Source of the DNA: Candidatus Avelusimicrobium facis
GTDB lineage: Bacteria > Elusimicrobiota > Elusimicrobia > Elusimicrobiales > Elusimicrobiaceae
Assembly: GCA_900762815.1 (NCBI GenBank)
Contig: CAAFHX010000054.1
Location: 1-8,724, forward strand
Reading direction: 5' to 3'
DNA length: 8,724 bases
The number at the start of each line of letters is the position of its first letter. Positions within the stretch are counted from its first letter, which is position 1. Below are positions 1 to 6,133 of the stretch, in pieces. A program made the translations under genes and the position numbers. The notes beneath the pieces are model-generated. The model ran no database searches. It was not told where the DNA came from and saw only the letters and a program-made list of their open reading frames with translations.

Positions 1-424
1 AAAAGGTATCCTCATCTACAGGACATGTACCTAAAGTTCCTCTCTGTAACCAATTTCTAAAAAGAGGTCCCATTTGTCTATTTGTTTCTTTTGGGTGAGT
101 ACATCGTTCATATAATTTTGTCAATCCAAGTTCTCTAACCCGGCCACAAATGCGATTAATTGTTTCAGGATTTTTAGAAATAGCAGCAGGATACAACCTA
201 AAGAACGGAACATACCCATCTTTTATAGGAAATAATTTTAATTTCAGGAGAGATAAAAACAACTGAGTGTTATCATTTTTGGTAAATGATTCCTCAATAT
301 CCGCCCACAAACGGTTATCTATTTCTCTAATGGAATCCGGGCTGAGAGGATAGACAGAAAATAATTGATCTAAATAATTCCGTTGATTGGCTAGTTCAAT
401 ACTGCTTTTTGTGAAATAATTCAT
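1..424 (-). CDS. Unrecognised protein, N-terminal part of an AT-rich gene (3' end beyond window)
   Basis: An uninterrupted reading frame starts at the ATG at 424-422 and runs off the left edge, giving about 141 residues. The protein begins MNYFTKSSIELANQRNYL and later contains KETNRQMGPLFRNWL near the window edge. It looks soluble: I see no signal peptide or membrane segment. An AGGA lies 8 nt before the ATG. An in-frame ATG at 433-431 is possible but sits directly on that AGGA, so 424 is preferred. A TATAAT at 445-450 could be the -10 of its own promoter, although no -35 is evident. G+C is about 35% by hand count, against well over 50% in the neighbouring operon, so I infer recent acquisition. 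The family is not recognised. The general style is compatible with an accessory gene such as a restriction endonuclease, but no catalytic motif is visible and I do not assign that. Confidence 0.7.
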   Translation of the reverse strand, partial: MNYFTKSSIELANQRNYLDQLFSVYPLSPDSIREIDNRLWADIEESFTKNDNTQLFLSLLKLKLFPIKDGYVPFFRLYPAAISKNPETINRICGRVRELGLTKLYERCTHPKETNRQMGPLFRNWLQRGTLGTCPVDEDTF

Positions 425-444
425 TGCTAGCATCCTAATTTCAA

Positions 445-474
445 ATTATATAAACTCCCGCCGGGGCGGGAGTT
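445..474 (-). terminator. Intrinsic terminator of the lpxL-kdsB operon
   Basis: A perfect inverted repeat pairs 453-462 with 465-474 (aactcccgcc / ggcgggagtt); realistically a 9-bp stem with a 4-nt loop. Read on the minus strand, the stem is followed by a T-rich tail (TTTATATAATTT). It lies just downstream of the kdsB stop codon and separates the operon from the AT-rich gene on the same strand. The tail also contains the TATAAT that may serve that gene. Confidence 0.85.
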
Positions 475-481
475 CTTCGCT

Positions 482-1219
482 CTAATGTGTTTTGTAATAG
501 GTTTCGGCGTTTTGCAGGTCTTGTGCGGTGTCTATGGCCGGGCCGGCAGCGTCAATGACCACGCATTTTAAGCTCATGCCGTCCTCCAGCGCGCGCAGCT
601 GCTCCAGCCGCTCCAGCTGCTCCAACGGGCTGGGGGGCAGGCTGACAAAGCGCTCCAGCGCCTTGCGTTGGTAGCCGTAAATGCCGCAATGCTGCCAATA
701 GGGAATATTTTTGTTTTCTTCGGTGAGCTCACGTTTGAACGGCACGCGCGAGCGCGAGAAATACAGCGCCTTGCCCTCTTTATTTAAAACGGCCTTGACG
801 CAGTTGGGGTCATTGATTTTATTTTCGTCCAAGGTCGGCGCGACGGCAGAGGCAATATCGCAAGCGGGCTCTTTTTGCAAAAGCTGCGCGATTTTTTGCA
901 CGGTTGTCGGAGCGATAAACGGCTCATCGCCCTGTACATTGATGATGATTTGCTCCGGGCGGTTTTGGGCCGCTTCATACACGCGGTCGGTGCCGCTTTG
1001 GCAGGTGTCGCTGGTCAGCACGCCCTGGGCGCCAAACCGGGCCACGGCGTCTACCACGATGGGGCTTTCCGTGGCGATAAGCACCTCGCCCACCTGGGCT
1101 TTCACGCAGGCTTCCCAAACATGTTGCACGACGGGTTTGCCTGCCAATAATTTCAACGCTTTGCCCGGCAGACGGGTGGAACCGTAACGGGCCGGAATAA
1201 CGATTAAAACTTCACTCAC
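482..1219 (-). CDS. kdsB: 3-deoxy-manno-octulosonate cytidylyltransferase (CMP-Kdo synthetase)
   Basis: Cytoplasmic enzyme that transfers CMP from CTP to Kdo, giving the activated sugar for the inner core of lipopolysaccharide. The 245-residue length is normal for the family. Visible motifs are the N-terminal nucleotide-binding signature ARYGSTRLPGK (residues 10-20), SGTDR (75-79), NVQGDEPF (94-101), the SRSRVPF segment near 155-160 and HCGIYGY further on. The start codon is GTG at 1219-1217. Its bases overlap the TGA of the preceding heptose kinase gene (GTGA, 1219-1216), and a strong Shine-Dalgarno AGGAGGT lies at 1226-1232 inside that gene, so translation is probably coupled. It is the last gene of the operon and is followed by an intrinsic terminator. 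The assignment rests on motifs seen directly; the role is established for the family. Confidence 0.97.
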   Translation of the reverse strand: MSEVLIVIPARYGSTRLPGKALKLLAGKPVVQHVWEACVKAQVGEVLIATESPIVVDAVARFGAQGVLTSDTCQSGTDRVYEAAQNRPEQIIINVQGDEPFIAPTTVQKIAQLLQKEPACDIASAVAPTLDENKINDPNCVKAVLNKEGKALYFSRSRVPFKRELTEENKNIPYWQHCGIYGYQRKALERFVSLPPSPLEQLERLEQLRALEDGMSLKCVVIDAAGPAIDTAQDLQNAETYYKTH

Positions 1220-2205
1220 GCTAAGACCTCCTCAATTTCCTGCGGGGTGACGGTGGCCGTGCCGGATTTGCCCACCACAATGCCTGCGGCATAGTTGGAC
1301 AGCACCGCCGCTTCATGCAGCTTGGCTCCGCACGCCAACGCCAGCGTAAAGACGGAAATGACCGTATCGCCCGCGCCGGTAACGTCAAACACTTCCCGCG
1401 CGGTGGCTTTGACGGTAACGGGTTTCTTTTTGCCTTTTTCAAACAGGCTCATCCCGTCGGCGCTGCGGGTGATTAAAATGGAGTCTGCATTGAGCATCTT
1501 TAAAATCTTTTGACCCAAATTTTCCATGGCCTCTTCGCCGCTTTTGGGCGCCAGGCCCGAGCCTTCCCACGCCTCCTTGGTATTGGGGGTCATGCAGGTA
1601 ATGTTTTTGTATTTTTTGAAATTATCAATTTTGGGGTCCACACACACGGGGATTTTGCGCTTGCGGCAGGCGTCAATGAGCGCCTTGATGTTCTTGTCGC
1701 TGAGCATTCCCTTGCCGTAGTCGGACAAAATCACGCCCTTGGCGGTTTTCACGGCCTGGTTAAAGCGCTGCATGCAGGTGGCCGCCGCGTCGTGCGCGAC
1801 GGGGTGTTTGCTTTCGCGGTCAAAGCGGACGATTTGCTGCTGCTCGGCCATAACGCGCACCTTTTGGGTGGTGGGGCGGTCATAATCTTCCGCCACGCCG
1901 CTGATATCTACGTTTTGCTTGCGCAAAAAGTCCTTGAGCAGCTCGCCGCCGGCGTCCCGTCCGACGACGGATACCAAAATGGGTTTCGCGCCCAAGACGG
2001 CCAGGTTGACCGCCACATTGCCCGCCCCGCCCGCGACGAAGAATTCTTTGTTCACCGCCACCACGGGCACCGGGGCCTCGGGCGAAATGCGGCTGACGTT
2101 TCCTTTGATAAAGTGGTCAAGCATAATATCGCCCACCACGATCATTTCTTTGCCTTTAAAAGCGCGTAAAATTTCCTTGAGTCGTTTCGTTGTTACGGTT
2201 TGCAT
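1216..2205 (-). CDS. hldA: D-glycero-beta-D-manno-heptose-7-phosphate kinase (HldE kinase domain only)
   Basis: PfkB/ribokinase-family sugar kinase that phosphorylates D-glycero-D-manno-heptose 7-phosphate at position 1 in the ADP-heptose pathway. The 329 residues cover the kinase domain alone. Motifs are GDIMLDHFIKGNVSRISPEAP starting at residue 25, GGAGNVAVNL (from residue 59) and the PfkB anion-hole/catalytic signature DVTGAGDT (274-281), where D280 is the expected base. In Escherichia coli this domain is fused to a nucleotidyltransferase as HldE. Here the protein ends soon after the kinase fold, so a separate nucleotidyltransferase (HldC/RfaE2 type) must be encoded elsewhere if the pathway is complete. 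The ATG at 2205 has AGAGGT a few bases upstream (2211-2216). It begins 22 nt after the DUF3108 gene ends and overlaps kdsB by 4 nt. The older symbol rfaE1 would also be appropriate. Confidence 0.93.
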   Translation of the reverse strand: MQTVTTKRLKEILRAFKGKEMIVVGDIMLDHFIKGNVSRISPEAPVPVVAVNKEFFVAGGAGNVAVNLAVLGAKPILVSVVGRDAGGELLKDFLRKQNVDISGVAEDYDRPTTQKVRVMAEQQQIVRFDRESKHPVAHDAAATCMQRFNQAVKTAKGVILSDYGKGMLSDKNIKALIDACRKRKIPVCVDPKIDNFKKYKNITCMTPNTKEAWEGSGLAPKSGEEAMENLGQKILKMLNADSILITRSADGMSLFEKGKKKPVTVKATAREVFDVTGAGDTVISVFTLALACGAKLHEAAVLSNYAAGIVVGKSGTATVTPQEIEEVLA

Positions 2206-2227
2206 AGGTAACCTCTGTATTGTTCCA

Positions 2228-3349
2228 TTATAAAATATTTGCGGGCGCTTGTCTTTTAAACTCCAGCAGCTCCGCCGAGACCGAACCGATAAACACCTCT
2301 ACCTTCATTTTGACCGGCATTTTGTACTCGTCGTCCGTGAGCCACACTTTTAAGCTTTTGCCCTTGGAGACAAAAATCCCTTCCCCCCGGATTTGCGGCT
2401 CCACCACCACGCAGTCAAAGCTGCCCGCAGCGGTTTTGACACGCTCTTTTTTGAGCACCTTGACCACCAACGGATATTGCTTTTCGCGGTTGACGATGTC
2501 AAACACGATGTCTTGTCCGATGGATAACTTTTGCGCGCGCACATAATAGAGAGAGCTGAGCATATCCAGCACGGGGATTTCCAACGCGCCCTCTATCGGG
2601 CGGGGCGCTTCTTTCTTTTGCACTTGGCCGTGGTATTTGTGCCCGGCATAATCAAAGGACAGCCATTCGTCGCGCCGGTAGCTGCCCTCGCGCACGCTTT
2701 GGCCGTAGCCCCAGGAGTAAAAATCTTTCGCGTCCAGCCACGATTGGTTGACGTCGCGCACTTTAAATACCGCGTCTATAACCGGGGCGGAAAAAGCCGT
2801 CGTTTGCAGCAGATAAGCCGCCCGCCCGTTAACAGACACCAGCCCGCGGTTGCGGATATAAGCCGTGCCGGCTTTCACAAAGGAATAATAAATGCCGTAT
2901 TTGAGCTGCTCATACGCCCAAGGAGCCTGCTGCCGCGCGGCCGGGTCGGGCACCAGGGCGGCATAGGGGTGCAGCGCGCGGCCCGTGAAATCAATTAATT
3001 TTTCGTCTTTAAAAACCGCTTGGTCTGCCGCAGGCAAAGCCGGGGCAGGCGTAGCGGTGGACATAGCAACGGAGGGGCTCCGCTCCGCCGAAGCGGCGGC
3101 CATGGGCGTGCTTGGCTGGCGGCTGGTCGGCTGCGCGGGGGGGACGGGACGGGCCGGAGCCGTTTGGGGTGCGGCGGGCGGCACGGGGGCTGCCGTTGGG
3201 GTTGCCGCTGCAGTTTGCGTTTGGGTTGACGGGGATAAAACCGGGGCAGAAGTGGTAAAAGCAGCCGGCACGGCCGCCGGTTGCGCCGCGTGGCACGCAG
3301 CCAACAAAACGGCACTTAAAAAAAGCAAGCTACTGTTCGTTTTGCGCAT
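2228..3349 (-). CDS. Outer-envelope lipoprotein with Pro/Ala-rich linker and DUF3108 domain
   Basis: The 373-residue protein starts MRKTNSSLLFLSAVLLAAC, a typical lipoprotein signal with lipobox L16-A17-A18 and the lipidated cysteine C19. Residues about 20-120 are low-complexity Ala/Pro/Thr/Ser and probably form a flexible tether. Residues about 149-367 resemble the DUF3108 family, a beta-rich envelope domain of unknown function: it begins LKYGIYYSFVKAGTAYI and includes GSFDCVVVEP and a KVWLTDDEYKMPVKM strand pair. The start at 3349 is chosen because it places the signal peptide at the N-terminus; a longer in-frame extension upstream would bury it. The ATG lies 20 nt inside the end of gmhB and lacks a clear Shine-Dalgarno, suggesting translational coupling. 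Placement between gmhB and hldA suggests a role linked to lipopolysaccharide, but this is only inference from context. Confidence 0.88.
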   Translation of the reverse strand: MRKTNSSLLFLSAVLLAACHAAQPAAVPAAFTTSAPVLSPSTQTQTAAATPTAAPVPPAAPQTAPARPVPPAQPTSRQPSTPMAAASAERSPSVAMSTATPAPALPAADQAVFKDEKLIDFTGRALHPYAALVPDPAARQQAPWAYEQLKYGIYYSFVKAGTAYIRNRGLVSVNGRAAYLLQTTAFSAPVIDAVFKVRDVNQSWLDAKDFYSWGYGQSVREGSYRRDEWLSFDYAGHKYHGQVQKKEAPRPIEGALEIPVLDMLSSLYYVRAQKLSIGQDIVFDIVNREKQYPLVVKVLKKERVKTAAGSFDCVVVEPQIRGEGIFVSKGKSLKVWLTDDEYKMPVKMKVEVFIGSVSAELLEFKRQAPANIL

Positions 3350-3893
3350 GTTGTTGTAGGATAAACCGCGCCGCAACCGCCATATTGGGCGCAATGAAAT
3401 CCGGCTTTAAATCCGGGTATTTTTTCAAATGGTGTTTACCGTTGGCCGTAGTCATCAGCACGCTTTGGCAGCCCAGCCCGTGGCCAAAGAGCACATCGGC
3501 CTTTTTGTCGCCCACCATAAAGGAGCGGGCCACATCAATGCGGTATTTCTTAATCAGTTGCTCGCCCAGCAACGTGCCCGGTTTGCGGCAGGCGCAGTTT
3601 TGGCCGGGGGCGTGCGGACAAAAGACAATATCGTCAATTACCACCGGGTGAAGCAGCGCCCGCAAGCGCGCGTGCACGGCGTTGACTTCTTTTTGCGTAA
3701 AATAACCCCGGCCGATGCCGGATTGGTTGGAGACGATAAAAAGATGAAACCCCGCTTTTTGCAGGCGCAGCAGCGCCGCTTTGACGGGGGCATACAGGAC
3801 TACGCGGGCCGGGTCGCTTAAATAGGTGCCCGGCTTTTCGTGAATTAAGGTGCCGTCGCGGTCAAAAAAGACGGCTTTTATTTGATTTTGCAT
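3330..3893 (-). CDS. gmhB: D-glycero-beta-D-manno-heptose-1,7-bisphosphate 7-phosphatase
   Basis: HAD-superfamily phosphatase that removes the 7-phosphate from heptose 1,7-bisphosphate, the step after the HldA-type kinase. The 187 residues match the small GmhB family. Visible motifs are DRDGT with nucleophile D11 and acid/base D13, SNQSGIGRGYF (55-65), the zinc-binding set C92-P-H94 and C100-A-C102 followed by RKP, and GDKKADV (128-134). The zinc loop distinguishes it from histidinol phosphatases and other HAD enzymes. The ATG at 3893 starts just before the HAD motif; longer in-frame starts up to 3962 would add a non-homologous extension overlapping the acyltransferase. The start overlaps the lpxL-like gene by 16 nt, with GGAG about 8 nt upstream, and the 3' end overlaps the lipoprotein gene by 20 nt. 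Confidence 0.93.
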   Translation of the reverse strand: MQNQIKAVFFDRDGTLIHEKPGTYLSDPARVVLYAPVKAALLRLQKAGFHLFIVSNQSGIGRGYFTQKEVNAVHARLRALLHPVVIDDIVFCPHAPGQNCACRKPGTLLGEQLIKKYRIDVARSFMVGDKKADVLFGHGLGCQSVLMTTANGKHHLKKYPDLKPDFIAPNMAVAARFILQQHAQNEQ

Positions 3894-4816
3894 TCGGGAT
3901 GCTCCGTAAACCAGCGGGCGGCCTCGGCCTCGCGTTTCCAGCGGTGATGCGCCCAGAGCCAATTCTCCGGGTTTTGGCGGATCCAGCCTTCGTAAATATC
4001 TGTCAGCTCTCGCACAAAGGCGCGGATGTGCTCTTGGCTGTATTCCTTGGGCGGGAGCAAGGGGTCTTGCACAGTGCAGACAAGTTGGCCGTTTTCCCGC
4101 GTAACCACCACCGGGAATACCGGCACTTGCAGCCGGATGGCCAGCAGGGCCGTAATGGGCGACACCGCCGCCGGACGGCCCAAAAAGTGCATAAAGATTT
4201 CGCTCGCCACCACATTTTGGTCCGTTAAAATGCCGATGAGCTTGCCGCGTTTAAGCCAACGCGCACAGGCGAAAAACGGATTGGCGTCGTGGTTGCTGTA
4301 AAAGGTGCGCCCGCCGAAGATATTGCGCAGGCGGTTGGTTTCTTTGTCCACATACGGGTTGTCCACGCGCTGGGCCAAGACGGCCTTGTCCAGCCCGGCC
4401 ACCGAGGTGGCCAGCCCAAAGGCCTCCCAATTGGTAAAGTGCCCAATGTGGATAATCCCGCCCGTATGGGTTTGTTCCGCCCGGCGCAGCTTTTCTATGC
4501 CGCGTATACATACGCGGCGGTTGAATTCTTCTTTAGTATAAGAGGATAGCTTGACAAATTCAGCCAAAATCTGCCCCATATTGCGCCAAGAATCGGTGGC
4601 GATTTGGTGCACCTCTTGCGGGGTTTTTTTGGGAAAAGTGCGGGCAATGTCAGACAAATTGCGCTCAAAGCGTTTTTTCATCAGGTGTGCTGCGGCCCCG
4701 GTGGCAAAACGCCCTACCTTAACGGCTGCACCATAGGGCAGCGCGCGCAAGGCCCAGCAGGCCGCCTTCAGCCCGGCGTACTGTATGAAGTAAGAGGGGG
4801 ATTTTTGAAAACGCAT
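3878..4816 (-). CDS. lpxL: Lipid A biosynthesis acyltransferase, LpxL/HtrB family
   Basis: Inner-membrane-associated acyltransferase that adds a secondary acyl chain from acyl-ACP to the Kdo-lipid A precursor. The 312 residues match the family. The catalytic H-x4-D/E dyad is H126-E131 in HIGHFTNWEAFG. GGR (168-170), LTDQN (197-201) and PENWLWAHHRWK (283-294) are further conserved blocks. The N-terminal segment, about residues 8-32, is hydrophobic and probably anchors it to the membrane. Whether it is the lauroyl (LpxL) or myristoyl (LpxM) type cannot be decided from motifs, so the symbol stands for the family. It is the first gene of the five-gene minus-strand operon and overlaps gmhB. There is no Shine-Dalgarno before the ATG: a TATAAT ends only 5 nt upstream, so the message may be leaderless. 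Confidence 0.93.
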   Translation of the reverse strand: MRFQKSPSYFIQYAGLKAACWALRALPYGAAVKVGRFATGAAAHLMKKRFERNLSDIARTFPKKTPQEVHQIATDSWRNMGQILAEFVKLSSYTKEEFNRRVCIRGIEKLRRAEQTHTGGIIHIGHFTNWEAFGLATSVAGLDKAVLAQRVDNPYVDKETNRLRNIFGGRTFYSNHDANPFFACARWLKRGKLIGILTDQNVVASEIFMHFLGRPAAVSPITALLAIRLQVPVFPVVVTRENGQLVCTVQDPLLPPKEYSQEHIRAFVRELTDIYEGWIRQNPENWLWAHHRWKREAEAARWFTEHPECKIK

Positions 4817-4821
4817 ACTTC

Positions 4822-4852
4822 ATTATAGCAATTTTCTTTTGTCCGACGGCAA
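4822..4852 (-). promoter_or_regulatory. Promoter of the lpxL-gmhB-DUF3108-hldA-kdsB operon
   Basis: On the minus strand there is an extended -10, TGCTATAAT, with TATAAT at 4827-4822. A possible -35, TTGCCG, lies at 4852-4847 with a long 19-bp spacer, so the extended -10 probably carries most of the activity. The predicted transcription start falls at about 4814-4816, on the lpxL start codon itself. Start and strength are predictions from consensus only. Confidence 0.65.
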
Positions 4853-4871
4853 AAAATACCCGTCCAATAAA

Positions 4872-4880
4872 TGCTAAAAT
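4872..4880 (+). promoter_or_regulatory. Extended -10 promoter element of lpxK
   Basis: TGCTAAAAT lies at 4872-4880, with TG at 4872-4873 and the hexamer TAAAAT at 4875-4880. No good -35 is visible at normal spacing. A start near 4887 would give a leader of about 25 nt containing AGAGG (4899-4903) before the lpxK ATG. It is back-to-back with the operon promoter in a 95-bp intergenic region. Confidence 0.5.
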
Positions 4881-4911
4881 ATATCAACTTATTTTGGCAG
4901 AGGTATACGCT

Positions 4912-6021
4912 ATGGACGCATTGTCTTTACGGGAAAAAATGAAGCAGAACTGGGCCGGACGGCTGGTGCTGTTGGCCGCCAGCAAGGCGTACGGTTTGGG
5001 GGTATGGTTTAACCGCACTTGCTATGAAAACGGCTGGAAGAGGGTAGAGTCGGTCAATTCCCGCGTGGTGTGTATCGGCAATATTACCGCCGGGGGCACG
5101 GGCAAAACGACGGCGGTGCTGCTGGCGGCGACGGCTTTGGCCAAAGAGGGGGTGCGTGTGTCCATCGTGTCGCGCGGGTACAAACGCCAACAAGCCGGCA
5201 AGGACGAGGTTACCATTTTGTTTGACAACCCGGATGCCGACTGGCGCTTGGCCGGCGACGAGCCGTATATGATGAGCCGCGTGCTCAGCCAATACAAGGT
5301 GCCTATCGTCATCGGGCGCCACCGGGCCGCCGCGGCCAACGAGGCCCTGCGCCGCTTTAAAAGCCAAATTGTTCTGTTAGACGACGGCTTGCAACACCAC
5401 CGCTTAAAACGCGACGCCAACATCATTTTAATAGACGCCAAAAATCCTTTTGGCGGGGGCCATTTGCTGCCGCTGGGCAATTTGCGTGAACCGCTCAGCG
5501 CCTTGCAGCGCGGCACGCTGTTTGTGCTGACCCATTGCGACCAGGTGTCCCCACGCACCTTAGAGGACATCAAGGACACCATTCGCCAATACAATGACAC
5601 GGCGGAAATTTTAGAAAGTGTGCACCAGCCGGAGTATTACTTTGACGTGTGCAAGGCGGAGAAAGTGGACTTGAAAGCGGTTACGGGGGCGGCGGCCTGT
5701 TTTAGTGCGCTGGGCCACCCGGAAACCTTTGAAAACACCTTAAAAAACCTGGGGCTGGAGCTCAAACAGGTGTGGCGTTTTCCGGACCACCAAGTATATA
5801 CCGAGGAAACCCTGCGCACCTTTGAGCAGACCCGGGGGGGCCTGCCGCTGATTACCACATTTAAGGATTTTGTTAAATTCCCGGATCATTGGCGTGATAT
5901 TTTAACGGGGCAGGTGTACGTGCTGTCCGTGAATTTAAAAATACGCGGGGGCGAAGAAGAGTTCAATAAATTTACAGACGCGCTCTACCCCAAATTCTCC
6001 AAAATGCGCGGCGGAATTTAG
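4912..6021 (+). CDS. lpxK: Tetraacyldisaccharide 4'-kinase
   Basis: Membrane-associated kinase that uses ATP to phosphorylate the 4' position of the lipid A disaccharide 1-phosphate, giving lipid IVA, the precursor on which Kdo addition and LpxL-type acylation follow. The protein has 369 residues. The Walker A loop is GNITAGGTGKT (56-66), and the conserved block DDGLQHHRLKRD starts at residue 157. SRGYKR (87-92), GDEPYMM (115-121) and LLPLGNLREP are also typical of LpxK. The ATG at 4912 has AGAGG 8 nt upstream. A TTG six codons earlier is possible but would overlap the ribosome-binding region. It is divergent from the lpxL operon and transcribed alone, ending at a strong terminator. Confidence 0.96.
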   Translation: MDALSLREKMKQNWAGRLVLLAASKAYGLGVWFNRTCYENGWKRVESVNSRVVCIGNITAGGTGKTTAVLLAATALAKEGVRVSIVSRGYKRQQAGKDEVTILFDNPDADWRLAGDEPYMMSRVLSQYKVPIVIGRHRAAAANEALRRFKSQIVLLDDGLQHHRLKRDANIILIDAKNPFGGGHLLPLGNLREPLSALQRGTLFVLTHCDQVSPRTLEDIKDTIRQYNDTAEILESVHQPEYYFDVCKAEKVDLKAVTGAAACFSALGHPETFENTLKNLGLELKQVWRFPDHQVYTEETLRTFEQTRGGLPLITTFKDFVKFPDHWRDILTGQVYVLSVNLKIRGGEEEFNKFTDALYPKFSKMRGGI

Positions 6022-6037
6022 TGTATCTGTTCAGATG

Positions 6038-6066
6038 AAAAGGGCCGGCGGGTGCCGGCCCTTTTT
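6038..6066 (+). terminator. Intrinsic terminator after lpxK
   Basis: A 12-bp perfect stem, 6038-6049 with 6054-6065 (core gggccggc / gccggccc), encloses a GGGT loop, and the stem's 3' end is a run of five T. It lies 16 nt after the lpxK stop and ends only 5 nt before the -35 of the following pilin promoter. Confidence 0.93.
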
Positions 6067-6071
6067 GATGC

Positions 6072-6100
6072 TTGACAAAGCCGGAAAATCGCACTATAAT
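6072..6100 (+). promoter_or_regulatory. Consensus sigma70-type promoter of the first pilin gene
   Basis: TTGACA at 6072-6077 and TATAAT at 6095-6100 are both exact consensus hexamers, separated by exactly 17 bp. The predicted start is about 6107, giving a leader of about 27 nt with the Shine-Dalgarno GGGAGG (6123-6128) before the ATG at 6134. Strong, largely constitutive expression is inferred. Confidence 0.92.
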
Positions 6101-6133
6101 ATAAAGGCAGGTGCTGGTCCGTGGGAGGATAAA

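Noticed and set aside
1..424. Assignment of the AT-rich gene as a type II restriction endonuclease
   Set aside because: The style and composition suggested it, but only the N-terminal part is visible and no PD-(D/E)xK or other catalytic motif can be seen, so it is left unassigned.
1510..2169. Long open frame on the plus strand (about 219 codons) opposite the heptose kinase gene
   Set aside because: It is antisense to a clearly conserved gene, rich in His/Ala/Gly from GC-biased codons, and has no recognisable motif or ribosome binding site.
2531..3359. Several open frames on both strands over the lipoprotein linker, rich in Ala, Gly, Arg and Pro
   Set aside because: These are low-complexity by-products of the GC-rich Pro/Ala linker codons; the minus-strand frame with lipobox and DUF3108 similarity explains the region.
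3894..3962. Longer in-frame start for gmhB adding 23 residues
   Set aside because: The extra residues lie inside the acyltransferase C-terminus and do not resemble the family; the ATG at 3893 has GGAG upstream and begins just before the HAD motif.
5022..5600. Minus-strand open frame of about 192 codons inside lpxK
   Set aside because: It is antisense to conserved LpxK motifs, including the region after the Walker A loop; composition is explained by the codon bias of lpxK.
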